From Humibacter sp. RRB41 (GTDB taxonomy: Bacteria > Actinomycetota > Actinomycetes > Actinomycetales > Microbacteriaceae): a stretch of 64,000 nt of DNA. The first letter of the stretch is position 1; each line of letters begins with the position of its first letter. This document shows positions 25,944-35,672 of this stretch, piece after piece. Position numbers and translations under genes: made by a program. The DNA lies in contig NZ_JAKWJQ010000009.1 of NCBI RefSeq assembly GCF_022761015.1, positions 62,001 to 126,000 on the forward strand, in the 5' to 3' direction. The notes under the pieces are model-generated. The model was not told the origin of the DNA, searched no databases, and saw only the letters and a list, made by a program, of their open reading frames with translations.

Positions 25944-26062
25944 GTGTGAACTCCTTACAAAGGGGAAAACGCAGTACCCCTTCAGTAAGTTCCCGCCTGT
26001 GCCCCCTGTGGCTGTGAGGATGCTGTGACTCGCGCCGGGCAGAGACCGGCGCACAAGACGAC

Positions 26063-27058
26063 TCAGTGCACGCCGAGGTAGGCCTCGAGGGTCTGCGGGT
26101 TCGCGTGCAACAACGGCTCGTGCAGCACCTCGCCCGGGAACTCGCTCGCCTCGAAGAACCAGCGGTTGGATGCCGGCATCCCCCACAACTGCGCACGCTT
26201 GGCGTTGCTGATGTCCCAGCGGATCGGCTCGTCCTCGAGGTCGATGAACTGGTAGTGCGTCGTGAAGAGCTCGACGCGGTGCTGGTCGGGGTCGCGCAGG
26301 TAGAGGAACAGGGCGTTGCTGATGCCGTGCCGACCCGGTCCGCGGTCGATCTCCTCGCCGAAGCCGAGCGCGCCGGCGACATCCGCGGCATGCAGCAGCG
26401 AGATGCCGTCGGGCACCGTGTAGGCGAAGTGGTGCAGCCTCGGGCCGTGGCCGTTGGTGAAGACCAGGTCGTGCGTGTTGCCCTTCACCTCCATCCAGGT
26501 TCCCCAGAGTTCGTCGGTGCCGTCCTTGGCTGTGTACTCCGACATTCGCATGCCGAGACCGGTCCAGAAGTCGGTACCGGCCTGCACGTCGTAGGTGATG
26601 CACTGGAAGTGGTCGATGCGCTGTGGCGCTCCTGCCACGAACTCGTCGAAGTTCTGCATCTTGCGCGGCAGCAGGTCCATCGACGAGGTCAGCTCCATGT
26701 GGGTTCCGACCGGGTCGCTGAAAAGCAGGGTCGGCCCCTGGTGCGGCCGTTCGACACGCTCGTGCTCGATGCCGGTGTCGGCGAAGTAGCGCTCAGCGGC
26801 GACGATGTCGTCGTCGGTGCGCACGCGCAGGCCGACGCGCAGCGCCTGCGCGACCTCACCACGCTCGAGCACCAGGCTGTGGTGCGCCGACTCCTCGAGT
26901 CCGCGCAGGTACACGGCGTCGTCGGTCTCCTCTGAGACCACGAGTCCGACGACGTCGCGGTAGAAGTCGCGGCTCGCCTCGAGATCGGTCACCGCGAGCC
27001 TGACGTGGCTGGCCCTGGTGAGCTCGAAGGGCGGATTCGGGTTGGTTGTCGGCAGCAT
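26063..27058 (-). CDS. Type I extradiol ring-cleavage dioxygenase (homoprotocatechuate 2,3-dioxygenase-like)
   Basis: A 331-residue two-domain vicinal oxygen chelate dioxygenase. The 2-His-1-carboxylate ligands are all present: His in RIDHFQ (~res 149), His in RLHHFAY (~res 208) and Glu in HRVELFT (~res 261). The segment [20 protein letters not shown] and the C-terminal lid with SNRWFFEAS match the Brevibacterium/Arthrobacter HPCD enzymes, which open 3,4-dihydroxyphenylacetate between C2 and C3. It diverges from a LysR gene that probably controls it. Exact catechol unknown. Confidence 0.9.
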   Translation of the reverse strand: MLPTTNPNPPFELTRASHVRLAVTDLEASRDFYRDVVGLVVSEETDDAVYLRGLEESAHHSLVLERGEVAQALRVGLRVRTDDDIVAAERYFADTGIEHERVERPHQGPTLLFSDPVGTHMELTSSMDLLPRKMQNFDEFVAGAPQRIDHFQCITYDVQAGTDFWTGLGMRMSEYTAKDGTDELWGTWMEVKGNTHDLVFTNGHGPRLHHFAYTVPDGISLLHAADVAGALGFGEEIDRGPGRHGISNALFLYLRDPDQHRVELFTTHYQFIDLEDEPIRWDISNAKRAQLWGMPASNRWFFEASEFPGEVLHEPLLHANPQTLEAYLGVH

Positions 27059-27186
27059 CGTGGCCTCCGGTAGTTCGGTGCGTCTCCGTTCGAGCGTGAC
27101 ACCGGTACGGCCGTCGGGGAACTACTTTCTCGCTCTGTCAGCCATAACGGATGCCTATATCCAGCTGATCACCATGCCTACGGCAT

Positions 27187-28119
27187 ATGCTCGATTGCGT
27201 GGAGCTCAGGCAACTGCGTTACTTCACGGCCGTGGTCGAAGCCGGCTCGTTCACGGCCGGTGCGACCGCGCTTCACCTCTCGCAACCCCCGCTGAGTGTC
27301 GCGATCGCGAAGCTGGAAGCCGAGCTCGGCCTGCGCCTGCTGGTGCGAACGCCACGCGGCGTCGAGCCGACCAGCGCTGGGCGGTACCTGCTCGACGCAT
27401 CCGCTCGCCTGCTCGGCGAGGTCGACGACATCGTCGCGGCGCTCGGCAGGTTCGGCTCCGGCACGTCAGGCACGCTCACCATGGCCGCCGTGCCGGTGCT
27501 GATGTGGCACCGGCTGCCCGCGCTGTTGCGCGCGTTCGCGGTCGACGCGCCGGATGTCGAGGTGCGCCTCGTCGACCCGCCGCCGTGGACGGCGATCGAC
27601 ATGGTTCAGCAGCGCACCGCCGACCTCGCCGCGATCATGGTGTCGGATCCGCGCCGGTTCATCGCCAGGCACAGCGGCTCACTCGACATCGTCGATTGGG
27701 GTGCCATTCCGCTCGTGGCGGTGCTCCCGCCGTCGGAGGGCGACGCCGACGAGCCCCTTCCGCTCGAGGCGTTCGACGGCCGCACCCTCGTGCTCCCCCG
27801 CCGTACGGCAGCAGTTCCCAGCCTGCCGGAGGCGGTCGAGGCATCCCTGCGCAGCAGCGGCGTCGTGCCGGTGTCGATCCGCACGGTCGAGACCATCCAG
27901 ACCAGCCTGCCGTTGATCGAGGCGGGACTGGCCTGGGGCATCCTGCCCGACCCGGACCACGCGAGCCTGACGCGCTTCGACGTGACGGTGCGGCGAATCG
28001 TTCCGGAGCCCGACCCGCTTCGTGCCGTGGTGCTCACCAGGCCGGCCGCTTCCGAGAATGCGATCGTTGCCGGATTGCTCGCACACATCCGCACAAATAC
28101 CCCAGATCCTGTACGATAA
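27187..28119 (+). CDS. LysR family transcriptional regulator
   Basis: A 310-residue LysR protein. The N-terminal winged HTH (~res 5-64) reads LRQLRYFTAVVEAGSF and ATALHLSQPPLSVAIAKLE; the rest is a two-lobed effector domain. The start could be ATG 27187 or GTG 27199; neither has a good ribosome site. ATGCC-TAC-GGCAT (27174-27186) abuts the ATG and may be part of an autoregulatory site. Probable activator of the divergent dioxygenase gene. Confidence 0.88.
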   Translation: MLDCVELRQLRYFTAVVEAGSFTAGATALHLSQPPLSVAIAKLEAELGLRLLVRTPRGVEPTSAGRYLLDASARLLGEVDDIVAALGRFGSGTSGTLTMAAVPVLMWHRLPALLRAFAVDAPDVEVRLVDPPPWTAIDMVQQRTADLAAIMVSDPRRFIARHSGSLDIVDWGAIPLVAVLPPSEGDADEPLPLEAFDGRTLVLPRRTAAVPSLPEAVEASLRSSGVVPVSIRTVETIQTSLPLIEAGLAWGILPDPDHASLTRFDVTVRRIVPEPDPLRAVVLTRPAASENAIVAGLLAHIRTNTPDPVR

Positions 28120-28128
28120 CGTGTACGA
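28110..28128. promoter_or_regulatory. Direct repeat TGTACGA upstream of GntR gene
   Basis: TGTACGA occurs at 28110-28116 and 28122-28128, 12 bp apart, overlapping the LysR stop and ending 28 bp before the GntR start. One-turn spacing suits a GntR-family operator; unproven. Confidence 0.35.
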
Positions 28129-28156
28129 AGCGGCCACGCCGCAGGAGGGCACCAGA

Positions 28157-28855
28157 GTGGCTGACAGCAAGGCGGAGCAGTCCTACCGCATCGTCAAAGA
28201 GCGGATCATGGACGGCACGTTCGGCCCAGGACACCGCCTCGTGATCGACCAGTTGAGTCGGCAGTTCAGCATCAGCTCCGTGCCGTGGCGCGAGTCGCTG
28301 CGCCGGCTCGAGGCCGAGGGCTGGGTCGACATCATCCGCAACGTCGGCGCCGTGGTCAAGACCTTCGACACCGACTCGTGGCAGCAGAGCATGCGACTGC
28401 TCGCCCGACTCGAGGGCCTCGCGACCGCACTGTCTGCGACGAACCTCACTGCCGATGACATCGCAGAGGCACGAGAACTGAACCGCGACATGCGGGATGC
28501 CCTTGCCAACTTCGACCCCGCGCGCTTCGGCCGCCTCAACCGGCGTTTCCACGAGCTGCTGTACTCCCGCTGCAACGACGACCGCCTGCACGACCTCGTC
28601 GACGCGGAATGGACCCGCATCGAGCTCATCCGCCGGTCCGCGTTCTGGTACGCGCCCGGACGGGCGCTGGCATCCATCAGTGAACACGACGCGATCCTCG
28701 ACCTCATCGAGGGCGCAGCAGACGCCGAGATGATCGAGACCGCCGCTCGCAGGCATGAGGTCAACACGCTCGAGGCCGTGACGAAGTACGACGCGGAAGC
28801 GACCGAGCACGATCGCAGCGATGCCGAGCGGCCGACGTCGCGACGTCGGCGGTAG
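28157..28855 (+). CDS. GntR family (FadR-type) transcriptional regulator
   Basis: A 232-residue GntR protein. The winged HTH (~res 5-70) has RIVKERIMDGTFGPGHRL then LSRQFSISSVPWRESLRRLE; the helical FCD-like ligand domain carries potential metal ligands in NRRFHELLYSR (~res 132-142), ISEHDAI and RRHEVNTLE. GTG at 28157 has GGAGG 8 nt upstream. It follows the LysR gene by 37 nt. A perfect 20-bp palindrome lies at its 3' end. Confidence 0.88.
   Translation: MADSKAEQSYRIVKERIMDGTFGPGHRLVIDQLSRQFSISSVPWRESLRRLEAEGWVDIIRNVGAVVKTFDTDSWQQSMRLLARLEGLATALSATNLTADDIAEARELNRDMRDALANFDPARFGRLNRRFHELLYSRCNDDRLHDLVDAEWTRIELIRRSAFWYAPGRALASISEHDAILDLIEGAADAEMIETAARRHEVNTLEAVTKYDAEATEHDRSDAERPTSRRRR
28831..28850. 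other. Perfect 20-bp palindrome at the 3' end of the GntR gene
   Basis: GCCGACGTCGCGACGTCGGC, ending 5 bp before the end of the stop codon. It could form a short stem in RNA but has no T-run, so a terminator role is only a guess. Confidence 0.4.
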
Positions 28856-28880
28856 CTGCAGCCTCGATCGCGCTCGTACT

Positions 28881-28898
28881 GTTTCAGCTCTCTGAAAC
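28881..28898. promoter_or_regulatory. Operator copy A (GTTTCAG-N4-CTGAAAC) upstream of MarR gene
   Basis: GTTTCAGCTCTCTGAAAC, a perfect 7-bp dyad with a 4-nt spacer, lies 50 bp before the MarR start. The same dyad with another spacer (TCAT) overlaps the purU promoter at 32660-32677. Two identical dyads 3.8 kb apart, at the regulator and at an operon promoter, indicate one regulon. Confidence 0.8.
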
Positions 28899-28948
28899 CT
28901 TGTGCGATGCTGGAGGATGTTCTCAGTCACTTCAGTACGGGAGGCGCC

Positions 28949-29437
28949 ATGACCGACGGACCGTCCGAATGGCTCGACGGCATTCCTTACCGACTGTGGC
29001 GCGCGAATCAGGCGCTCAACGGGCACACGGTCACAGCGATCGAGGACCTCGGCGTCACCGTCACGCAACTTGGCATCTGCGTGCACCTGGACGAGCTGGG
29101 CCACATGTCGGCATCCGATCTGGCGCGGCTCTTCCGGCTCACGCCGCAGAGCACGACAACAGCACTGAACCACCTCGAGCGCATGGGATGGGTCGTGCGG
29201 GTGCCGCACCCCGTTCACAAGCGCGTGATCTGGTACGAGCTCACCGAGGCCGGCCTCAAGGGTGCCGACGAGGGTCGCGCCCGGGTCGCCGTCGTGAACC
29301 GGGAGGTCGACGAGGTGCTCGACGCCGACCAGCAGACCGTGCTGCGCGCGGCGCTGGCAGCACTCACGTCGCGCTTCGACGGCGTCGAGGTGCCGACGAG
29401 CACGATGTGGCCGCTGCTCGGGCAACGGCGCGACTGA
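28949..29437 (+). CDS. MarR family transcriptional regulator, likely controller of the O-demethylation operon
   Basis: A 162-residue MarR-type winged-helix protein. The DNA-binding part (~res 45-105) includes MSASDLARLFRLTPQSTTTA then LNHLERMGWV and the wing VPHPVHKRVIWYELTEAG. ATG at 28949 has GGGAGG 6 nt upstream; an upstream in-frame start lacks one. Operator copy A lies just upstream, so it is probably autoregulated and represses purU-metF-demethylase through copy B. It is convergent with the demethylase gene. Confidence 0.88.
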   Translation: MTDGPSEWLDGIPYRLWRANQALNGHTVTAIEDLGVTVTQLGICVHLDELGHMSASDLARLFRLTPQSTTTALNHLERMGWVVRVPHPVHKRVIWYELTEAGLKGADEGRARVAVVNREVDEVLDADQQTVLRAALAALTSRFDGVEVPTSTMWPLLGQRRD

Positions 29438-29477
29438 CGCGCCCTTCGCTGGTCGACCCGCGAACGGGCCGCCGCCC

Positions 29478-30839
29478 TCAGGCCATCGCACCCGCGCGGT
29501 AGGCGGTGCGGGTGTACTCGTTGTAGGGCGAGACCGCGATCGTGCCGCGGATGCGCGGGAGCCCGAGGTCGGCATCCGGTGCCGTTCCCGCACCGGGGTG
29601 CTCGCCCCAGACGATCTCGACCTGCGTTCCGGGCGTCGCGGCCGAGCTCTCGACCAGGGAGAGCGCGAGAATGCGGTCGACGGGCGCGATGGATGCCGTC
29701 CAGAACGTCATGCCCACCAGCTCGCCATCCAGCGTCTGGATGCGGTGCCGGTCGTAGCCCCGCACATACCCGGGATCGTCGCCGAACACGCGAGCGACAT
29801 CCGCCGGGTCGAGCTCGACGGTGACCTTGGAGCGGTGCGCGTCCTCCTTTGCTGCCAGCAGCTCATCGCGTCCGATGAAGTCGTGGTCGAACGAGAGCGA
29901 GCGACCATAGCCGAGCTCCCACGGCGAGAGGTAGTAGTCGCGCACGTCGTCGGAGTAGTAGCTGCCGCTGAGCGGCTTCATGCCCTCGTACGAGAACATC
30001 GGGAGCCATTGTCGGTAGTCCGCCAGTCGTTCGTCGAGGTAGATCGCCGGGGTCGGCGTGGGGATCCAGCCGCTCTCGACGCCATTGGTGAAGTAGGCGA
30101 GGCCGCCCACCTGCACGACGTTCAGCGAAGCGCCGGCGGCGAGCAGGGCATCCAGCACCGCGTCGTGATGGGCGTAGTCGCCGATGAACTCGTATCCGGC
30201 CTGGCCGGCCATGCCGTGCCGCAGTGCGCGCAGGGTCACCCCGTTCAACTCGACCATCGTCGAGTGGAAGAACTTCGTCTCGGGCAGTGGACCGCCGAAA
30301 GCGCGCGCCACGAGCTCGAGCGCGTGAGGTCCCTGCACCTGGAAACGGAACAGCTTCGGGTCGCGGTCGGTGCGAACAGACGAGTCGGGGTCGGTCTCGA
30401 AGGCGACGTCGTAGCCGCCGGTCGAGCCGTGGAACTTCACCCAGTTCTGCGCGGCCGGTACGCCGGAGAGCGTGTAGCGGTGCTCTGCCTGCCGCAGCAG
30501 GATGCCGTCGGTGATGATGTTGCCGTCGTAGGCCACCGGCACGAACTGCTTCGCCTGGCCGATCGCGAATTTCGCGAAGTTGTTGGCGCTCACCTCGGAG
30601 AGCAGGCGGGTGGCATCCGGTCCCTCGACGACGGTGTCGAACATGTGGAACGAGAGGTCGGAGATGGCGACGCCGGAGCGCCAGGCATCCTGTTCCGCCT
30701 GCCAGCCCGCATACTCGGGGGCGAGCACGGGAACGTCCCAGGGCTCGGCATCCGGCTTCCAGAGCAACTTCATGGGGGAACCGGCGCGGTCGATCGCGTC
30801 CTGCAGCGTCGGCGGGTTCTGCTTGTCGGTCATGGCCAT
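29478..30839 (-). CDS. GcvT/LigM-like tetrahydrofolate-dependent O-demethylase
   Basis: A ~453-residue aminomethyltransferase-fold protein. The folate-binding GcvT body is followed by the C-terminal barrel with RIRGTIAVSPYNEY. The stretch FSYEGMKPLSGSYYSD with YYLSPWELGYG resembles LigM/DesA, enzymes that move a methyl group from vanillate or syringate to tetrahydrofolate. Plain glycine-cleavage GcvT is made unlikely by the absence of gcvH and gcvP and the presence of metF and purU in the same operon. The start is ambiguous among ATG 30839, ATG 30833 and GTG 30842. Last gene of the operon. Confidence 0.85.
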   Translation of the reverse strand: MAMTDKQNPPTLQDAIDRAGSPMKLLWKPDAEPWDVPVLAPEYAGWQAEQDAWRSGVAISDLSFHMFDTVVEGPDATRLLSEVSANNFAKFAIGQAKQFVPVAYDGNIITDGILLRQAEHRYTLSGVPAAQNWVKFHGSTGGYDVAFETDPDSSVRTDRDPKLFRFQVQGPHALELVARAFGGPLPETKFFHSTMVELNGVTLRALRHGMAGQAGYEFIGDYAHHDAVLDALLAAGASLNVVQVGGLAYFTNGVESGWIPTPTPAIYLDERLADYRQWLPMFSYEGMKPLSGSYYSDDVRDYYLSPWELGYGRSLSFDHDFIGRDELLAAKEDAHRSKVTVELDPADVARVFGDDPGYVRGYDRHRIQTLDGELVGMTFWTASIAPVDRILALSLVESSAATPGTQVEIVWGEHPGAGTAPDADLGLPRIRGTIAVSPYNEYTRTAYRAGAMA

Positions 30840-30875
30840 CACTTTCTGTGAGGATCAGGGTTTTCTGTGATGAGT

Positions 30876-31720
30876 TCAGCGGGCGTCATGGAGCCACTGC
30901 GCTGTGGCCTCCAGGCCGCCGAACGAGTAGAAGTGCAGGGTGACGACGCCGTGTCGCGCCGGGTCGTAGCCCTGCTCGAGGGCGTCGATGAAGACGCCGG
31001 GTCCCGCTGCACCGAGCAGGTTCGTCAGTGAGAAGCCGTACTTCTTGACGATCGTGGCGTTGGCGCCGATGCCGAAGCGGCGGGCGTAGCCGAGCAGCCG
31101 CCGAATGCCGGTCGGGCCGGGCACGCCGACCCGGATCGGCACCTCGATGCCCTCCTCGCGCACGCGCTCGACCCATGCGAGAACCGGAGCCTCGTCGAAC
31201 GTGAACTGCGTCGTGATGGATGCCCCGAGCCCGAGCTCGGCGAGCAGGTCCACCTTGGCGTGCAACGTGCGCCACAACTCGGCGTCGGCGATCTCGGGAT
31301 GCCCGTCCGGGTACCCGGCGATACCCACGTCGCGCACTCCGTGCTCCTGCAGCAGGTCGGTGCGCAGAAGGGACTCTGCACTGCCGAACGGCCCTTCCGG
31401 CGTCGCGGGGTCGCCGCCGACGACGAAGACGGTCCGCGAGGCATCCGCTCCCTTCAGCACCTCGAGGTACCGCACGAACTCGTCGCGGTTGCGAAGGCGC
31501 CGAGCAGAGAGGTGTGGCACGGGAGTGAGGCCTGCGGCACGCACGGCCCGGGCGGCCTCGACGCGCGAGTCGGTCGTCTCGCTGCCGAGATAGGTGATGT
31601 TGACGCAGGTGCCCGGCGCGAGAACGGCGGATGCCGCGGCCACGTCGCCCGCATCCTTCGCGGTCATCTCGAGTGAGGCATCCGTCATGACTCTCGCCGG
31701 CACGCCAACGTCGGCGTCCA

Positions 31721-31721
<1 letters not shown>
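30876..31721 (-). CDS. metF: Methylenetetrahydrofolate reductase family protein
   Basis: A 281-residue TIM-barrel flavoprotein. The family core is seen in VFVVGGDPATPEGPFGSA (~res 107-124), AGYPDGHPE (~res 145-153) and ITTQFTFDEAPVLAWVE (~res 180-196), with the substrate Gln in TQF. In this operon it would run in the oxidative direction, turning 5-methyl-THF made by the demethylase into methylene-THF. ATG at 31721 overlaps the purU stop (ATGA). A separate housekeeping metF is expected elsewhere. Confidence 0.87.
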
Positions 31722-32635
<914 letters not shown>

Positions 32636-32659
32636 TGCACACGTCCTCTGCACTGAAGT

Positions 32660-32702
32660 GTTTCAGTCATCTGAAACTAAACCATATGCCTGGGAGCGTC
32701 AA
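32660..32702 (-). promoter_or_regulatory. purU operon promoter with MarR operator copy B
   Basis: Minus strand: TTGACG (-35, 32702-32697), 17-nt spacer, TAGTTT (-10, 32679-32674). The dyad GTTTCAGTCATCTGAAAC (32660-32677) overlaps the -10 and the start point, the classic position for a repressor. The -35 box lies over the stop codon of the upstream MarR gene (32699). Confidence 0.75.
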
Positions 32703-33136
32703 GCGTCGAGCGATCGCACCGCCCGAGTGAGCGCGAGCAGAGCATCGGATGCCGCCTGCAGCCGATCCCTCTCCTCCGGCGCCAGCGTCGTCAGCGCCTG
32801 TTCCACCCCGGCCGCCCATGCCGCCGAGATCGAGACGTGCTCACGACGGCCCTGCTCGGTGGGGAGGATGCGCACCGTGCGCTTGTCACGCTCCCCCGCC
32901 TCGCGAACGACGAGACCGCGGCCGGCGAGCACGCGCAGCGCAGCGCTCGCGTTGGACTGCTGCAGCCCGAGGGCGCCGGCAAGCTCGCGTACCGTCGAGC
33001 CGGGGGCATCCACCACCTGCTTCAGCATGGCAACCTCGGTGGTAGGCAGCGGGCCGACGCCCGCCGGGTCCGGCGCGCGCTTGTGGATGGTCCACGCGAG
33101 CTCGCGAAGGATGACGGCTACCGATTCGTCTGACAC
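32699..33136 (-). CDS. MarR family transcriptional regulator (second)
   Basis: A 145-residue MarR protein. The winged HTH includes TVRELAGALGLQQSNASAAL and RVLAGRGLVVREAGERDKR. GTG at 33136 has GGGGAG ~10 nt upstream and was preferred to GTG 33166, which has none. It is downstream of a flavin monooxygenase gene and probably binds the 38-bp palindrome that covers the promoter of both. Confidence 0.85.
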   Translation of the reverse strand: MSDESVAVILRELAWTIHKRAPDPAGVGPLPTTEVAMLKQVVDAPGSTVRELAGALGLQQSNASAALRVLAGRGLVVREAGERDKRTVRILPTEQGRREHVSISAAWAAGVEQALTTLAPEERDRLQAASDALLALTRAVRSLDA

Positions 33137-33181
33137 CGCTGCATTCTCCCCCGTCGCCGCCTCCACTGTCGCAGCACGCCG

Positions 33182-34315
33182 TCACAGCGGCTGCGCCATC
33201 ACCTCGAGGACGTGGTTGGTGGCGGCGACGTTGTCGAAGCCGTCCAGTCGGCCCATCTCCCACTCGCCGATCGCCAACGAGGTCTCGACGATCAGCTTGC
33301 AGCGGCCGTAGCGGCGCTCCGTGTAGGCGGTGAACGCCGCGTCGACGTCGCGATCGGATGCCAGTTCCTCCGCAAGCACGACGCCGTCCTCGATCGCCTG
33401 CGCCGCTCCCTGCCCGAGGTGCGGCGTGATGGCGTGCACTGCGTCGCCCATCAGGACGATGCGCCCCTTGTGCCAGGGTGTCGGCACGCCGATCGACTCC
33501 TCGGGGCGCAGCACGATCTCGGCATCGTCGGCGATGAACTCGTCGCGCACACGCGCGGTCAGGCCTCCGAAGCGCGCGAGATACTCGCGCAGACGCGGAG
33601 CCAACTCCTGCTCCGGGATGCGCTCGTGAGCGCCGAGGTGCGCGTTGTAGAACATGTACGCAAGGTCGGGGCCGATCGGCACATAGCCCGCCATACCCCG
33701 GTCATCCCCCTGCAGCACGATGCAATCGATCTCTGGCAGGCGCGGAATGTTGATACGGAACGCCGACTGGCCGATGTAGTGCGGTTCGATCTCGGTGCCG
33801 AGCACGTGCCGACGTACTCGAGAACGCACACCATCGGCCGCGATGAGGATGTCGGCCGTGAAGCTCTCGCCGCTGTCCGACCGCGCCGTCACGCGATCAC
33901 CGTCGTCGTCGACGGTGTCGATCGACGTGCCGTACCGAATGTCGACCCCGACGGCGAGCGCGCGGTCGGTGAGGATCTGATGCAGCCGCGGCCGGGTGAT
34001 GCCATTGAGCGGCGGAAGGGTCGAACCCGCGATGGCGACCCCTGGCATGTCGTGCACGTGATCGCCTGCGACGTCGAGCATGCGCCCCCACTGTTTCGCC
34101 GGGTACCCGGCTGCCACGCAGGCATCGGCGCAGCCGATCGCGTCGAGGGCGCGCAGAGCATTGCCGGGCTGGATGATCCCGACACCGAACACCGAGGCGT
34201 GCATGTCTGGATACCGCTCGAGAACTGTTGCCCCGAACCCCTTCTGCCGTAGCGCGATCGCTGCGGAGAGTCCACCGATGCCGCCACCGATGATGAGGAT
34301 GCTGCCGTGTTGCAT
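33182..34315 (-). CDS. FAD-dependent aromatic monooxygenase (salicylate/3-hydroxybenzoate hydroxylase type)
   Basis: A 377-residue class A flavoprotein monooxygenase. The ADP-binding motif is GGGIGG (~res 10-15), the DG motif AADGVRSRVR (~res 159-168) and the FAD-ribose GD motif VLMGDAVHAITPHLGQGA (~res 285-302). Such enzymes hydroxylate phenolic acids using NAD(P)H and O2. AAGGGAG lies 8 nt before ATG. It is followed by the second MarR gene and preceded by its own strong promoter with a palindromic operator. Substrate unknown. Confidence 0.88.
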   Translation of the reverse strand: MQHGSILIIGGGIGGLSAAIALRQKGFGATVLERYPDMHASVFGVGIIQPGNALRALDAIGCADACVAAGYPAKQWGRMLDVAGDHVHDMPGVAIAGSTLPPLNGITRPRLHQILTDRALAVGVDIRYGTSIDTVDDDGDRVTARSDSGESFTADILIAADGVRSRVRRHVLGTEIEPHYIGQSAFRINIPRLPEIDCIVLQGDDRGMAGYVPIGPDLAYMFYNAHLGAHERIPEQELAPRLREYLARFGGLTARVRDEFIADDAEIVLRPEESIGVPTPWHKGRIVLMGDAVHAITPHLGQGAAQAIEDGVVLAEELASDRDVDAAFTAYTERRYGRCKLIVETSLAIGEWEMGRLDGFDNVAATNHVLEVMAQPL

Positions 34316-34333
34316 GTCACGCTCCCTTGCGTC

Positions 34334-34376
34334 CTTGTGTATGTCTCAATATATATTGAGACATACACAAGATCAA
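34334..34376 (-). promoter_or_regulatory. 38-bp perfect palindrome over a consensus-like promoter
   Basis: 34334-34371 is a perfect palindrome with 19-nt arms (left arm begins CTTGTGTATGTCTCAATAT). On the minus strand a promoter fits exactly: TTGATC (-35, 34376-34371), 17-nt spacer, TATATT (-10, 34353-34348), so the palindrome spans the spacer, -10 and start point. It lies 18 bp before the monooxygenase ATG. The second MarR protein is the natural candidate repressor. Confidence 0.85.
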
Positions 34377-34389
34377 CACGTCGAGTGCG

Positions 34390-35658
34390 TCACGTGCCCG
34401 CGAGCACTCCTCCGTAATCACCGCCGTTCGGATGCCGCAGCGTCGTGTGGATGTGGAACCGTGCCGGCAGCCGGTTGTTCAACCACACCCCGGCGTGATG
34501 GTCGAGCTCGGCGAGCACGACGGGGCTCTGCACGCGCAGGTAGAACGGCTGGGATCCGTCGGTCGCGCCGTACCAGCTCACCCACGTCTCGTCCCGATTC
34601 CGGTCGACGAGGGCGAGCATCGGCCCCGGGTCCCGCTGCAGCAGGCAGTCCGCGACGATTCCGCGCACCGCGGCCCATTGCTCCTCTGTGAAGCCGGCGC
34701 AGCGCACCCCTTCGTACGGGATCACCCGGTTGTCGCGGAACGCGCCGGCGACGTGCCGTTCGTCTGCCGGGTGCAATCTTCCCTGCGGCATCGCCTCGTC
34801 GAGCACCGACGCGTACACGACCGCGACCTGCCGTTGGGCGGCATCCCACGAGCCTGCGAGGTCCAGCGCCAAATGCACTCGCTCGTCGAACAGGCCGGCG
34901 CCGTCGACCACGGCCGGTTCTGCGCCGAGGAACACGGGCGCGCACGTCTGCCGTCCCCGGTCGCTGACCCAGTTCACCGCGACGTGGTGCCCGAACAGCT
35001 GCCAGCCCCACGTTCCGCCCACCTCAGGCGTGCCGAAGACCGAGAACCAGTACGACCGCTCGTTCAGCACGCGCGGCACCTCGACGAGCTCGCCGAGCAT
35101 GCCGTTGAGAGCCATGGCGCCGGTCACCTTCGTGAACCCGGCGGGCGACAGGGATGCCTCGACCACGCGCAGCACGGCCGTCACCTGGTCATCCGACAGC
35201 TCCTCGAGCCGCACGCCGACCCTGTGCACGACGAACTCCGGGTTGCTCCACGCCCGCCACTCGTGAGCGTCGATCGGATGCCGCACAGCAGGCAGCAGGT
35301 CGACGACGACGGATGCTGCGGCCGCGGCCTCCGCATCCCACACGCTCGCCTGCGTCGACTCGTAGAGCCCCCGACGCACGACGCCGTCGGTCGTGACGCC
35401 CTCGAACGGCTCGTCGTACAGCCCCTGCCAGTACCGCAGCAGGTCGGCGAGGAACGGTGCGCTCTCCTTGTCGGCGGAGAACTGCTGGTAGTCCAGTTCG
35501 CGTGACGCGACCAGCATCGGGTCGTCGAGCGGATACAGGTAGTCGCGGAAGTCCTCGCTCTCGAACGCGACGCCGTCGGCCCTGCCGGCGACCCGGTCGG
35601 AGGAGAACGTCGAGTCGATGTCGTTGTCTGCGCTCGACGCCGCGCGCCGGTCTTTCAT
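34390..35658 (-). CDS. DUF3500 family protein
   Basis: A 422-residue protein resembling the DUF3500 family, whose function I do not know. Landmarks are YEGVRCAGFTEEQW (~res 305-318), VSWYGATDG (~res 352-360), FYLRVQSPVVLAELDHHAGV and the C-terminal PARFHIHTTLRHPNGGDYG. Paired His in the last two could bind metal. It starts 15 nt after the amidohydrolase stop and ends just before the palindromic promoter, so it is the last gene of the importer-amidohydrolase run. Fusion or secretion signals are not seen. Confidence 0.8.
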   Translation of the reverse strand: MKDRRAASSADNDIDSTFSSDRVAGRADGVAFESEDFRDYLYPLDDPMLVASRELDYQQFSADKESAPFLADLLRYWQGLYDEPFEGVTTDGVVRRGLYESTQASVWDAEAAAAASVVVDLLPAVRHPIDAHEWRAWSNPEFVVHRVGVRLEELSDDQVTAVLRVVEASLSPAGFTKVTGAMALNGMLGELVEVPRVLNERSYWFSVFGTPEVGGTWGWQLFGHHVAVNWVSDRGRQTCAPVFLGAEPAVVDGAGLFDERVHLALDLAGSWDAAQRQVAVVYASVLDEAMPQGRLHPADERHVAGAFRDNRVIPYEGVRCAGFTEEQWAAVRGIVADCLLQRDPGPMLALVDRNRDETWVSWYGATDGSQPFYLRVQSPVVLAELDHHAGVWLNNRLPARFHIHTTLRHPNGGDYGGVLAGT

Positions 35659-35672
35659 GGAGCTCTGCTTCC

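Noticed and set aside
28831-28850. 20-bp palindrome at the GntR gene end as an intrinsic terminator
   Set aside because: No loop (fully palindromic) and no following T-run; kept only as an unexplained palindrome.
29478-30839. Glycine cleavage T protein
   Set aside because: No gcvH or gcvP nearby; the purU and metF partners and LigM-like segments point to O-demethylation instead.
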